From Bacillota bacterium (lineage in GTDB: Bacteria > Bacillota > Clostridia > Oscillospirales > Acutalibacteraceae): 13,222 nucleotides of DNA. The stretch lies in NCBI GenBank assembly GCA_023460155.1, contig JAEWRF010000168.1, positions 1 to 13,222 of the forward strand, read 5' to 3'. Shown here piece after piece: positions 1 through 6,812 of the stretch. Position numbers and translations under genes: made by a program. The notes under the pieces are model-generated. The model made no database searches and was not told the DNA's origin. It worked only from the letters and a program-made list of their open reading frames with translations. Every line of letters starts with the position of its first letter. Within the stretch, counting starts at the first letter, position 1.

Positions 1-1
1 T

Positions 2-94
2 GCCGACACGGAGCGGGCAGCCGTTATGGTGCTTGATGAGTTCCGGGGCGGTAAGCTCGGAAGAATTACGCTGGAACGGGCAGGCGGAAAATAA
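2..94 (+). CDS. rbgA: Ribosome biogenesis GTPase RbgA (YlqF), C-terminal 30 residues only
   Basis: The open frame entering from the left edge encodes 30 residues ending in FRGGKLGRITLERAGGK and stops at TAA 92-94. This matches the conserved tail of RbgA/YlqF (FRxGKLGRISLER-type), the GTPase needed for late 50S ribosomal subunit assembly in Firmicutes. The GTPase domain lies outside the window, so the call rests on the short tail and on position: rbgA directly precedes rnhB in Bacillus and many Clostridia. Its stop codon overlaps the rnhB start (TAATG), so the two are translationally coupled. The family is likely but rests on a fragment. Confidence 0.72.
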   Translation, partial: ADTERAAVMVLDEFRGGKLGRITLERAGGK

Positions 95-705
95 TGCAGG
101 ACTGGTATCTGTATGAGGATCTGGCGCGGGCCGACGGCTTTGTTTCGGTCTGCGGAATCGACGAGGCCGGGCGGGGCCCGCTCGCCGGGCCGGTGTTCGC
201 CGCGGCAGTGATTCTGCCCGAACACACGGAAATTCCCGGACTGAACGACTCCAAAAAGCTGAGCGCGAAAAAGCGGGAAGAATTGTTTGATGTGATTCAG
301 TCTGCCGCGCTCGCCTGGGGAATCGGCTTTGCAACCGAGCAGGAGATTGATGAAATCAACATCCTGCAGGCGACGTTCCGCGCAATGAAGCGGGCGTGCG
401 ATGCCCTGAGCGTGAGGCCTGACCTCGCTCTGGTGGACGGCAACCGGATTCCGCCGATGGATGTTCCCGTCCGCACGATTGTAAAAGGCGATTCGCTTTC
501 CGCTAATATTGCGGCTGCTTCCATTCTGGCAAAGGTGAGCCGGGACCGGCTGATGGTTCAGGTGGATGAAATGTACCCGGAGTACGGGTTTGCGCAGCAC
601 AAGGGCTACGGAACGGCCTTACATATCGAGATGCTTCAGAAATTCGGCCCCAGCCCTGTTCACCGCCGGAGTTTTCTGAAAAAGATCGCGGGGGTGGCGC
701 GTTGA
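94..705 (+). CDS. rnhB: Ribonuclease HII
   Basis: A 203-residue type 2 RNase H, which cuts the RNA strand of RNA-DNA hybrids and removes single ribonucleotides misincorporated in DNA. The N-terminal signature GIDEAGRGPLAGP (residues 21-33) supplies the first two metal-binding acids D23 and E24. D115 in LVDGN and D133 in KGDS complete the DEDD catalytic set, with the 18-residue spacing known in the family. AASILAKVSRDR and the YPEYGFAQHKGYGT block are the other conserved segments. Length is normal for the short, complete form lacking the long N-terminal extension of Bacillus RnhB. The start is the ATG overlapping the rbgA stop; the gene ends in a TTGA overlap with yraN. Confidence 0.97.
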   Translation: MQDWYLYEDLARADGFVSVCGIDEAGRGPLAGPVFAAAVILPEHTEIPGLNDSKKLSAKKREELFDVIQSAALAWGIGFATEQEIDEINILQATFRAMKRACDALSVRPDLALVDGNRIPPMDVPVRTIVKGDSLSANIAAASILAKVSRDRLMVQVDEMYPEYGFAQHKGYGTALHIEMLQKFGPSPVHRRSFLKKIAGVAR

Positions 706-1073
706 AAACCTCCTCCGGCGCTGCGGGGGAAGCGCAGGCCGCCGCTTTTCTGGAAGAGAAAGGCTGCCGGATCCTTGCCCGGAACTACCGCACACGCTTC
801 GGGGAGATCGACATAATCGCTCAGAGCGGTCCGTATATTTTATTTGCCGAAGTCAAAACTCGGGAAGTGGGGAGTGTGGTCGGCCCGCTGGAGGCCGTAA
901 CGCTCGCAAAACAGCGGCGGGTGATCAAAACCGCGATGCTTTATCTGCAGTCTCATCCTACGGAGCTTCAGCCGCGTTTCGATGTGATCGCGGTCACAAC
1001 CGGGGACGGCGGAAAAACGGTGCGGGATATTCTGCATCTGGAAAACGCCTTTGAAGCGCGAGGTTTTCTTTGA
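702..1073 (+). CDS. yraN: UPF0102 family endonuclease-like protein YraN
   Basis: A 123-residue protein of the YraN/UPF0102 family, which has a PD-(D/E)xK-type nuclease fold but no settled cellular role; family members are suspected to act in DNA processing. Visible motifs are the N-terminal GEAQAAAFLEEKGCRILARNYR helix-strand region, GEIDII (residues 34-39, with E35 and D37), and FAEVKTR (residues 48-54, with E50 and K52), which together form the likely metal site. Translation starts at TTG 702, overlapping the rnhB stop (TTGA). Adjacency to rnhB is common across bacteria. The stop TGA 1071-1073 lies inside the -35 box of the downstream thrC promoter. All expected catalytic residues are present. 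Confidence 0.93.
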   Translation: MKTSSGAAGEAQAAAFLEEKGCRILARNYRTRFGEIDIIAQSGPYILFAEVKTREVGSVVGPLEAVTLAKQRRVIKTAMLYLQSHPTELQPRFDVIAVTTGDGGKTVRDILHLENAFEARGFL

Positions 1074-1098
1074 CATCCCTGCCGGAATATTATAAGAT
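1070..1098 (+). promoter_or_regulatory. Predicted sigma-A promoter of thrC
   Basis: A perfect -35 box TTGACA at 1070-1075 and a -10 box TAAGAT (4 of 6) at 1093-1098 are separated by 17 bases. An alternative -10, GATAAT at 1096-1101, fits the consensus better but has a 20-base spacer. The -35 box contains the yraN stop codon, so the promoter is partly inside the upstream gene. Transcription would start near 1105, just ahead of the thrC ribosome site GGGGGAAG (1111-1118). Confidence 0.6.
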
Positions 1099-1122
1099 AA
1101 TAGGAAAAAAGGGGGAAGCAAC

Positions 1123-2628
1123 TTGCAGTATCAATCCACCAGAACCGCCGGCGTTCACGTGGCGTCCGCCCGTGCCATCGCGGAGGGAATCTGCGCGGAC
1201 GGCGGGCTTTATGTTCCTGAGAGCTGCCCGGTTCTTACGGATTCCGATTTCGCCGCGCTGGAAGCGGAAAACTACCCGGAGCGTGCCGCCCGGATCCTTT
1301 CGCTGTTTCTGACCGACTTCACGAAAGAGGAGATTGCCGACTGCGTCTCCCAGGCGTACGCGGAACGGAAATTTTCCGGGGGAAATCCGGCACCGCTGAA
1401 AAGTCTGTCCGACGGAGTTTCTTTTTTGGAGCTTTGGCACGGGCCTACCTGTGCCTTTAAGGATATGGCCCTGCAGCTTCTGCCGCATCTGCTCACCCGG
1501 TCGCTGAAAAAGACCGGAACGGAGAAAGAGGCCCTGATTCTTGTCGCCACCTCCGGGGATACCGGCAAAGCCGCGCTGGAAGGGTTCCGGGATGTACCGG
1601 GCACCAGCGTTCTCGTGTTCTATCCGCAGGACGGGGTCAGCCCGCTGCAAAACCTTCAGATGCGCACGCAGGAAGGCGAAAATGTCGCCGTGTGCGCGGT
1701 GAAAGGCAACTTCGACGACGCGCAGACCGGCGTTAAAAAGCTCTTCGCGGATTCCGCACTCCGGGAGGCTATCGCCGAACGCGGCCTGATGTTCTCCAGC
1801 GCAAATTCCATCAACTGGGGCAGGCTCGTTCCGCAGATTGTCTATTATTTTTCCGCCTACTGCGATCTCACCGCTTCCGGCGCCGTAAAACGCGGACAGC
1901 CGGTGAACATTACCGTGCCCACCGGGAATTTCGGCGATATTCTTGCCGCCTATTACGCGAAAAAGATGGGTCTTCCCGTAAAGAAGCTCATCTGCGCCTC
2001 CAATTCCAACAATGTTCTGACCGATTTCCTGCGCACGGGCGTGTACAGCCGCAACCGGAAATTCTATACGACGATTTCCCCGTCGATGGATATTCTCGTT
2101 TCCAGCAATCTTGAGCGGCTTCTTTTCGACCTTACGGGCGGAGACGGGGAAAAGGTCTCCGGCTGGATGAAGCAGCTTGGGGAGACCGGCGAATACCGGG
2201 TCGACGGGCCGGTGCTCGATGCAATTCGGGCGCTGTTCTACGCCGGTTTTTGCGGCGACGACGATACCCGGAGCGAAGTCAAACGGGTTTTTCAGGCGGA
2301 GCATACCCTCTGCGACCCGCACACGGCGGTTGCTTCGGCTGTGGCCGGAGCCTACCGGAAGGAAACCGGAGACGAAACTCCGATGATCGTCGTTTCAACT
2401 GCGAGCCCGTATAAATTCTCCTCCGATGTTCTGGAGGCACTGACCGGCTCCAAACCGGCTGAGGGCGATGAATTTTCCTCGGTGGAAGCGCTTTCTTCCC
2501 TCACGGGGACGGCGGTGCCGGGGCCGATTGCGGCGCTGCGGGAAAAACCGACCCGGTTTAAAACGGTCTGCCAAAAAGAAGAAATGGGCGCGGCGGTTCT
2601 GAAGTTTTCGCGCCGCGACTTCGTTTGA
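1123..2628 (+). CDS. thrC: Threonine synthase
   Basis: A 501-residue PLP enzyme converting O-phospho-L-homoserine to L-threonine, the last step of threonine synthesis. The N-terminus QYQSTR...ADGGLYVP is typical of the family. FKDMALQ carries the PLP lysine K113; SGDTG (144-148), SANSINWGRL (226-235) and the phosphate-binding PTGNFGD (266-272) follow, then SNSNNVL. The length fits the long threonine synthase form, which has an extra small domain near the middle and C-terminus. TTG at 1123 is chosen because a purine-rich ribosome site lies about 5 bases upstream and the protein then starts exactly at the family's usual N-terminus. No other threonine gene is in the window, so it appears to be an isolated biosynthetic gene with its own promoter. 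Confidence 0.96.
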   Translation: MQYQSTRTAGVHVASARAIAEGICADGGLYVPESCPVLTDSDFAALEAENYPERAARILSLFLTDFTKEEIADCVSQAYAERKFSGGNPAPLKSLSDGVSFLELWHGPTCAFKDMALQLLPHLLTRSLKKTGTEKEALILVATSGDTGKAALEGFRDVPGTSVLVFYPQDGVSPLQNLQMRTQEGENVAVCAVKGNFDDAQTGVKKLFADSALREAIAERGLMFSSANSINWGRLVPQIVYYFSAYCDLTASGAVKRGQPVNITVPTGNFGDILAAYYAKKMGLPVKKLICASNSNNVLTDFLRTGVYSRNRKFYTTISPSMDILVSSNLERLLFDLTGGDGEKVSGWMKQLGETGEYRVDGPVLDAIRALFYAGFCGDDDTRSEVKRVFQAEHTLCDPHTAVASAVAGAYRKETGDETPMIVVSTASPYKFSSDVLEALTGSKPAEGDEFSSVEALSSLTGTAVPGPIAALREKPTRFKTVCQKEEMGAAVLKFSRRDFV

Positions 2629-2640
2629 GAGCGTGCTTAA

Positions 2641-3330
2641 ATGTCTTTGTATGCAATAGCTGATCTGCACCTTTCCCTCGGTTCCGACAAGCCGATGGAT
2701 GTATTTGAAGGCTGGGCGAACTACACTGCGCGGCTGGAAGAGAACTGGCGGCGCCTGGTGCGGCCGGAGGATACCGTTGTGGTCGCGGGCGATATTTCAT
2801 GGGCCATGAAGCTGGAAGACGCCGAGGCCGATTTCCGTTTTCTCGATTCTCTGCCGGGGCGCAAGCTGATCCTGAAGGGAAACCATGATTACTGGTGGTC
2901 GACCCGGAAAAAGATCGATTCGTTTCTGGAATCGCACGCCTTCGGCAGCATCGGAGTCATCCACAACGGCGCGGAGGCGGCGGGGAACATCGCCGTGTGC
3001 GGCACGCGAGGGTGGCTCTATAACTCGGAGAGCGCGGAAGACCGCAAGATCGTAAGCCGGGAGGTCGGCCGACTGAACGCGTCGCTCGACGATGCCGTGA
3101 GGCTCGGTCTTGAACCGATTGTATTTCTGCACTATCCGCCGGTTTATGACGGCATGGAATGCGCCGAAATTCTCGGGGTGCTCACCGAGCGCGGAATCCG
3201 GAATTGCTATTATGGGCATATTCACGGAGCGGCCGCCGCGAAACGTGCTCCGGCCGGAGAATACGACGGGGTGAAAATGCACCTGATTTCCTGTGATTAC
3301 CTGAATTTTACGCCGCTTTTTGTGATTTGA
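2641..3330 (+). CDS. Calcineurin-like metallophosphoesterase (COG1768-type phosphohydrolase)
   Basis: A 229-residue cytosolic metallophosphoesterase with the full dinuclear-metal motif set: DLH (D8, H10), GD (D51), GNHD (81-83), H164 in FLHYPP, and GHIHG (192-196). The substrate cannot be read from the sequence. The overall pattern (IADLHLS at the N-terminus, WAMKLEDAEADFRFLDSLPGRK, GNHDYWW) resembles the small Firmicutes phosphohydrolases often annotated as serine/threonine phosphatases, which is probably a loose label. The start codon is 12 bases after thrC with only a weak ribosome site (GAGAG), so it probably relies on transcription from thrC. A nuclease, nucleotide phosphodiesterase or protein phosphatase role are all possible. 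Confidence 0.88.
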   Translation: MSLYAIADLHLSLGSDKPMDVFEGWANYTARLEENWRRLVRPEDTVVVAGDISWAMKLEDAEADFRFLDSLPGRKLILKGNHDYWWSTRKKIDSFLESHAFGSIGVIHNGAEAAGNIAVCGTRGWLYNSESAEDRKIVSREVGRLNASLDDAVRLGLEPIVFLHYPPVYDGMECAEILGVLTERGIRNCYYGHIHGAAAAKRAPAGEYDGVKMHLISCDYLNFTPLFVI

Positions 3331-3357
3331 ATAAATTGAAAACATTTCGGCGGGATA

Positions 3358-3386
3358 TGGATTCTTTTTTTTACTTGTGCTATAAT
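3358..3386 (+). promoter_or_regulatory. Extended -10 promoter of tig and the downstream protease genes
   Basis: A perfect TATAAT at 3381-3386 is preceded by TGC (3378-3380), giving an extended -10 element. The -35 position at 17-base spacing (3358-3363, TGGATT) is weak, as is usual for extended -10 promoters. It lies 40 bases upstream of the tig start, just ahead of AGGAGG (3411-3416). I see neither a CIRCE element nor a CtsR heptad (GGTCAAA) in this gap, so classical HrcA or CtsR heat-shock control is not supported here. Confidence 0.75.
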
Positions 3387-3425
3387 GTGTTCGATAATTT
3401 GCTGTTTTGCAGGAGGAAATAAAAA

Positions 3426-4715
3426 ATGAGTTTAAAATCGTCCAACAAGGTTGACACAAACCGTTATCAGCTTGAGATTGCCCTAAATGCGGACGAATTC
3501 GAAAAGGCCGTGGAAGCGGCTTATCATAAAGAAGGAAAAAAGATCGTGATCCCGGGTTTCCGCAAAGGAAAGGCTCCCCGGAAGTTCATTGAGAAATATT
3601 ACGGTGAAAACGTGTTCTACGACCGCGCGATCAATGACCTTTATCCGGAAGCGCTGGAAGGCGCGGTCGGCGAGGCAAAGCTTGAAATGATCGAGGATAA
3701 GGTCGATTTCGACCTTGTGTCAGCGGGAAAAGAGGGCCTTGTTTTTAAGGTGACCATCACGACGAAGCCGGAGATTTCCATCGACGGCTACAAAGGGATT
3801 GCCTTTACCCAAAAGCCGGTAAAGGTGACGGACGAAGACGTGGAAGCCGAGATTAAAAAGGTCCAGGACCGCAATTCCCGCATGGTTACGGTGGCGGACC
3901 GCGAGGCAAAAAGCGGCGATATCGCCGTGATCGATTTTGACGGCAGCGTGGATGGCGTTCCCTTCGAGGGAGGAAAAGCGGAGAACTACAGCCTGACTCT
4001 TGGTGCGGGCCAGTTTATTCCGGGCTTTGAGGAGCAGGTTGTCGGGCACAAGACGGGCGAGGAATTCGACATTCAGGTAAAGTTCCCGGAGGATTATCAG
4101 GCGAAGGAGCTTGCCGGCAAGGATTCCGTTTTTGCGATCAAGCTGCATGAAATCAAGGAGAAAGAGCTCCCGGCAGTGGATGACGACTTTGTCAAGGACG
4201 TGAGCGAATTCAATACGCTGGACGAATATAAGGCGGATTTAAAGGAAAAGCTCACAAAATCGAAGGAAGCGGAATCTAAGGATGAGGTCGACAATAAACT
4301 GATCGACAAACTGACGGAGCTTCTGAAAGCGGAAATTCCGCAGGCCATGTTTGAAGCCCGCATCGACGAGGATATCCGCGAATTCGGCTACCGGCTGCAG
4401 TCTCAGGGACTGAATATCGAAAACTATATGAAATACACCGGCCTTGACAAGGATTCCTTCCGGAAGCAGTTCCAGGCACAGGCGGAGCGTCAGGTAAAGC
4501 TGCGTCTTGCGCTGGAAGCCATTGCGGCGAAGGAAAACGTTCAGCCCTCCGATGAAGATTTGGAAAAAGAGTACGCAAAAATAGCGGAAGGCTATAAAAT
4601 GGAAACGGATAAGGTTAAAAAGCTGATCCGCCGCGAAGACCTCGAAAAGGACGTCGCAGTGGAAAAAGCGTTCGATCTGGTGCATGACAGCGCCGTGATC
4701 GCCGAAATGGACTAA
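3426..4715 (+). CDS. tig: Trigger factor, ribosome-associated chaperone
   Basis: A 429-residue trigger factor that binds the ribosome exit tunnel and shields nascent chains. Three domains are recognisable. The N-terminal ribosome-binding domain has the signature GFRKGKAP (44-51) for docking to ribosomal protein L23. An FKBP-type prolyl isomerase domain spans about 160-245 (GDIAVIDFDG, GAGQFIPGFEEQ). The C-terminal part is a helical chaperone domain rich in charged residues. Length is normal. An ideal AGGAGG lies 9 bases before ATG 3426. The gene heads the tig-clpP-clpX-lon series, an arrangement known in Clostridia and Proteobacteria. Confidence 0.98.
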   Translation: MSLKSSNKVDTNRYQLEIALNADEFEKAVEAAYHKEGKKIVIPGFRKGKAPRKFIEKYYGENVFYDRAINDLYPEALEGAVGEAKLEMIEDKVDFDLVSAGKEGLVFKVTITTKPEISIDGYKGIAFTQKPVKVTDEDVEAEIKKVQDRNSRMVTVADREAKSGDIAVIDFDGSVDGVPFEGGKAENYSLTLGAGQFIPGFEEQVVGHKTGEEFDIQVKFPEDYQAKELAGKDSVFAIKLHEIKEKELPAVDDDFVKDVSEFNTLDEYKADLKEKLTKSKEAESKDEVDNKLIDKLTELLKAEIPQAMFEARIDEDIREFGYRLQSQGLNIENYMKYTGLDKDSFRKQFQAQAERQVKLRLALEAIAAKENVQPSDEDLEKEYAKIAEGYKMETDKVKKLIRREDLEKDVAVEKAFDLVHDSAVIAEMD

Positions 4716-4726
4716 AAAAAGGAAGT

Positions 4727-4766
4727 CCGGAGGGAAATTTTCGCTGTGCGGAATATTTTCTTCCGG
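4727..4766 (+). other. Imperfect hairpin between tig and clpP
   Basis: CCGGAGGGAAA (4727-4737) can pair with TTTTCTTCCGG (4756-4766) over 11 bp, including two G-T wobbles, plus one A-T pair at the base of the loop. It begins 12 bases after the tig stop. Only TTT follows, so it is not a convincing intrinsic terminator. It could be an RNA processing or stability element setting the tig:clpP ratio, or simply chance structure. Confidence 0.4.
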
Positions 4767-4798
4767 TTTCGCAAATGCTTAACTGGATTGCCGGTATT

Positions 4799-4803
4799 GG
4801 AGG
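4799..4803 (+). promoter_or_regulatory. Ribosome binding site deciding the clpP start
   Basis: GGAGG lies 7 bases before ATG 4811, an ideal spacing. It is too close (1 base) to the in-frame ATG at 4805 and lies downstream of the in-frame ATG at 4775, so it supports 4811 as the start. Confidence 0.85.
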
Positions 4804-4810
4804 TATGAAA

Positions 4811-5395
4811 ATGAGCAGCCTGGTACCTTATGTAATTGAACAGACCAATCGGGGCGAGCGTTCTTACGATATTTTCTCCCGTTTGCTGAACGACCGCATC
4901 ATTATGCTGACAGACGAAGTGAACGACGTGACTTCCAGCCTGGTTGTCGCACAGCTCCTTTACCTGGAAGGGCAGGATCCCGCGAAGGATATCAGCCTTT
5001 ACATCAACAGTCCTGGGGGTTCCGTCACGGCCGGAATGGCGATTTACGACACCATGCAGTATGTCAAATGCGATGTTTCCACCATCTGCATGGGTATGGC
5101 GGCCAGCATGGGCGCATTTTTGCTCGCAGCCGGCGCGAAGGGCAAGCGCTGTGCTCTTCCGAACAGCGATATCATGATCCATCAGCCCAGCGGCGGCGCG
5201 CAGGGGCAGGCGACGGATATTCAGATTCAGGCCGACCACATGCTGGTCATTAAGAAACGCCTGAATCAGATTCTTTCGGAACGGACCGGTCAGCCTCTGG
5301 ATGTCATCGTCCGGGATACCGACCGCGACAATTTTATGACAGCGGAACAGGCGGTGCAGTACGGCCTGATCGATAAGGTGATCTACAACCGATGA
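4811..5395 (+). CDS. clpP: ATP-dependent Clp protease proteolytic subunit ClpP
   Basis: A 194-residue serine protease that forms a tetradecameric chamber and degrades proteins fed by ClpX or other Clp ATPases. The catalytic triad is S99 (GMAASMGA), H124 (MIHQP) and D173 (DTDRDNF). The N-terminus SLVPYVIEQTNRGERSYDI is the conserved axial-loop region, and no propeptide is seen. SPGGS (67-71) forms the oxyanion loop. ATG 4811 gives the standard length and the best ribosome site; an upstream ATG at 4775 would add 12 residues unlike the family. It sits directly before clpX (16-base gap), so protease and unfoldase would be made together. Confidence 0.98.
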   Translation: MSSLVPYVIEQTNRGERSYDIFSRLLNDRIIMLTDEVNDVTSSLVVAQLLYLEGQDPAKDISLYINSPGGSVTAGMAIYDTMQYVKCDVSTICMGMAASMGAFLLAAGAKGKRCALPNSDIMIHQPSGGAQGQATDIQIQADHMLVIKKRLNQILSERTGQPLDVIVRDTDRDNFMTAEQAVQYGLIDKVIYNR

Positions 5396-5411
5396 AATAG
5401 GGTGATAAGAA

Positions 5412-6728
5412 ATGCCGAACAACGACGAGAATAAGGGCAGGGAAATCTGCTGCTCTTTCTGCGGGAAACCGCAGAGCGAGGCGAGAAGGCTGATTGCCGG
5501 GCCGGGTGTGTTCATCTGCGATGAATGCATCGAGCTCTGTATGTCCATCCTGAACGACGAGAAGAATCTTTCTTCCCGCAAGGAAAGCTACAGCGAGTCG
5601 GCGGCGGATCTGCCCAAACCTCATGAGATCAAAAAGCAGCTCGACGAATACGTCATCGGCCAGGATGATGCGAAGGTCGCGCTTTCCGTTGCAGTTTACA
5701 ACCACTATAAGCGCATCTACTACGGCAAAGATAAAGGCGATGTGGAACTGACCAAAAGCAACGTTCTCCTGCTCGGGCCTACGGGTGTCGGCAAGACGCT
5801 TCTGGCGCAGACCCTTGCCAAGATTCTTGACGTTCCCTTTGCCATTGCCGACGCCACCACCCTGACGGAGGCCGGCTATGTCGGCGAGGATGTGGAAAAC
5901 ATTCTTCTGCGCCTCATTCAGGCGGCGGATTTCGATATCGAAAAAGCGGAGCGCGGCATCATCTATATCGATGAAATCGATAAGATTGCCCGCAAATCCG
6001 AAAATCCCTCCATTACCCGTGATGTCAGCGGCGAGGGCGTGCAGCAGGCCCTGCTGAAAATTCTGGAGGGGACGGTTTCCAATGTACCGCCGCAGGGCGG
6101 CCGGAAGCATCCTCAGCAGGAGTTCCTGCAGATCGATACGACCAATATTCTGTTTATCTGCGGCGGCGCCTTCGACGGTCTGAACAAGATCATCGAGCGG
6201 CGCACGACTTCGTCCGCGATCGGCTTCGGTGCCGAGATCAAAAGCAGGCAGGAATTGGATTCCACCTTCTGGATGAAGGAAGTCCTTCCGCACGATCTGG
6301 TGAAATACGGCCTGATTCCGGAGCTGGTGGGCCGCGTGCCCGTGATTGCGGCGCTGGAGGGCCTCAACGAGGACGCTCTGGTGCGCATCCTGACGGAGCC
6401 GCGGAACAGCCTTGTAAGCCAGTACCGGAAGCTATTTCAGCTCGATAAGGTGGAGCTTGAATTCCGTCCGGACGCTTTAAAAGCGATTGCGCAGAAGACG
6501 CTGGAGCGAAAAACCGGCGCACGCGGCCTGCGTTCGACGCTGGAAAGCATCCTGACCAGCCTGATGTACAATGTTCCGTCCGATTATACGGTGGAAAAAG
6601 TCATCATCACGGCGGATACCGTCAATACGGGCGCAAAGCCGGAGATTGTATATAATCCGGACCGCAAGCCCGTGACGCTTAAGATCACGTCGCCGAGCAA
6701 GAGGAGCAGAAAGGATACTGCTTCCTGA
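5412..6728 (+). CDS. clpX: ATP-dependent Clp protease ATP-binding subunit ClpX
   Basis: A 438-residue AAA+ unfoldase that recognises tagged substrates and threads them into ClpP. The N-terminal zinc domain uses C14, C17, C36 and C39. Walker A is GPTGVGKT (122-129), Walker B is IIYIDEID (183-190), the pore-1 loop is GYVG (155-158) and the RKH loop is at 231-233. The IGF loop that docks on ClpP is at 270-272 (AIGFGAE), which matches the clpP next door. Sensor 2 is GARGLR (369-374). Length is slightly above typical because of a short basic tail (SPSKRSRKD). A GGTGAT-type ribosome site lies 7 bases upstream. No key residue is missing. Confidence 0.98.
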   Translation: MPNNDENKGREICCSFCGKPQSEARRLIAGPGVFICDECIELCMSILNDEKNLSSRKESYSESAADLPKPHEIKKQLDEYVIGQDDAKVALSVAVYNHYKRIYYGKDKGDVELTKSNVLLLGPTGVGKTLLAQTLAKILDVPFAIADATTLTEAGYVGEDVENILLRLIQAADFDIEKAERGIIYIDEIDKIARKSENPSITRDVSGEGVQQALLKILEGTVSNVPPQGGRKHPQQEFLQIDTTNILFICGGAFDGLNKIIERRTTSSAIGFGAEIKSRQELDSTFWMKEVLPHDLVKYGLIPELVGRVPVIAALEGLNEDALVRILTEPRNSLVSQYRKLFQLDKVELEFRPDALKAIAQKTLERKTGARGLRSTLESILTSLMYNVPSDYTVEKVIITADTVNTGAKPEIVYNPDRKPVTLKITSPSKRSRKDTAS

Positions 6729-6748
6729 CGAAACCGTAAGAGTAACCC

Positions 6749-6800
6749 GACTGTTGCAGGGTGGTAGCTTATGTTATTCACTTTGCAGCAGTCTTTTTTT
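6749..6800 (+). terminator. Hairpin plus T7 tract between clpX and lon: intrinsic terminator or attenuator
   Basis: GACTGTTGCA (6749-6758) pairs with TGCAGCAGTC (6784-6793) over 10 bp with one G-T wobble. Pairing can extend inward to 6764/6778, giving about 16 bp with a 13-base loop. Seven T's follow at once (6794-6800), then the lon ribosome site at 6802. This has the full form of a Rho-independent terminator, although no separate lon promoter is evident. Either lon is expressed by readthrough, or the element regulates it. Confidence 0.72.
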
Positions 6801-6801
6801 C

Positions 6802-6807
6802 AAGGAG
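6802..6807 (+). promoter_or_regulatory. Ribosome binding site deciding the lon start
   Basis: AAGGAG lies 5 bases before ATG 6813 and directly after the T tract of the upstream hairpin. An in-frame ATG at 6771, inside the hairpin loop with a GGGTGG before it, would add 14 residues and is less likely. Confidence 0.8.
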
Positions 6808-6812
6808 ATATT

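Noticed and set aside
1090..2322. Minus-strand open frame of 410 codons opposite thrC
   Set aside because: It has no recognisable domain and is a shadow of a GC-rich coding gene whose + strand product is clearly threonine synthase.
3331..3372. Run of eight T's after the metallophosphoesterase gene as a possible terminator
   Set aside because: The bases before it form only a weak, interrupted stem (GAA..CAT with ATG..TTC), so an intrinsic terminator is not supported.
4775..4810. Upstream ATG that would lengthen ClpP by 12 residues
   Set aside because: The good ribosome site lies after it, and the added residues do not resemble any ClpP N-terminus.
6758..6766. AGGGTGGTA, like the start of the T-box antiterminator sequence (AGGGTGGNACCGCG), just upstream of a terminator-like hairpin
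   Set aside because: The match stops before CCGCG, only about 30 non-coding bases lie upstream so there is no room for stem I and a specifier loop, and lon is not a known T-box target.
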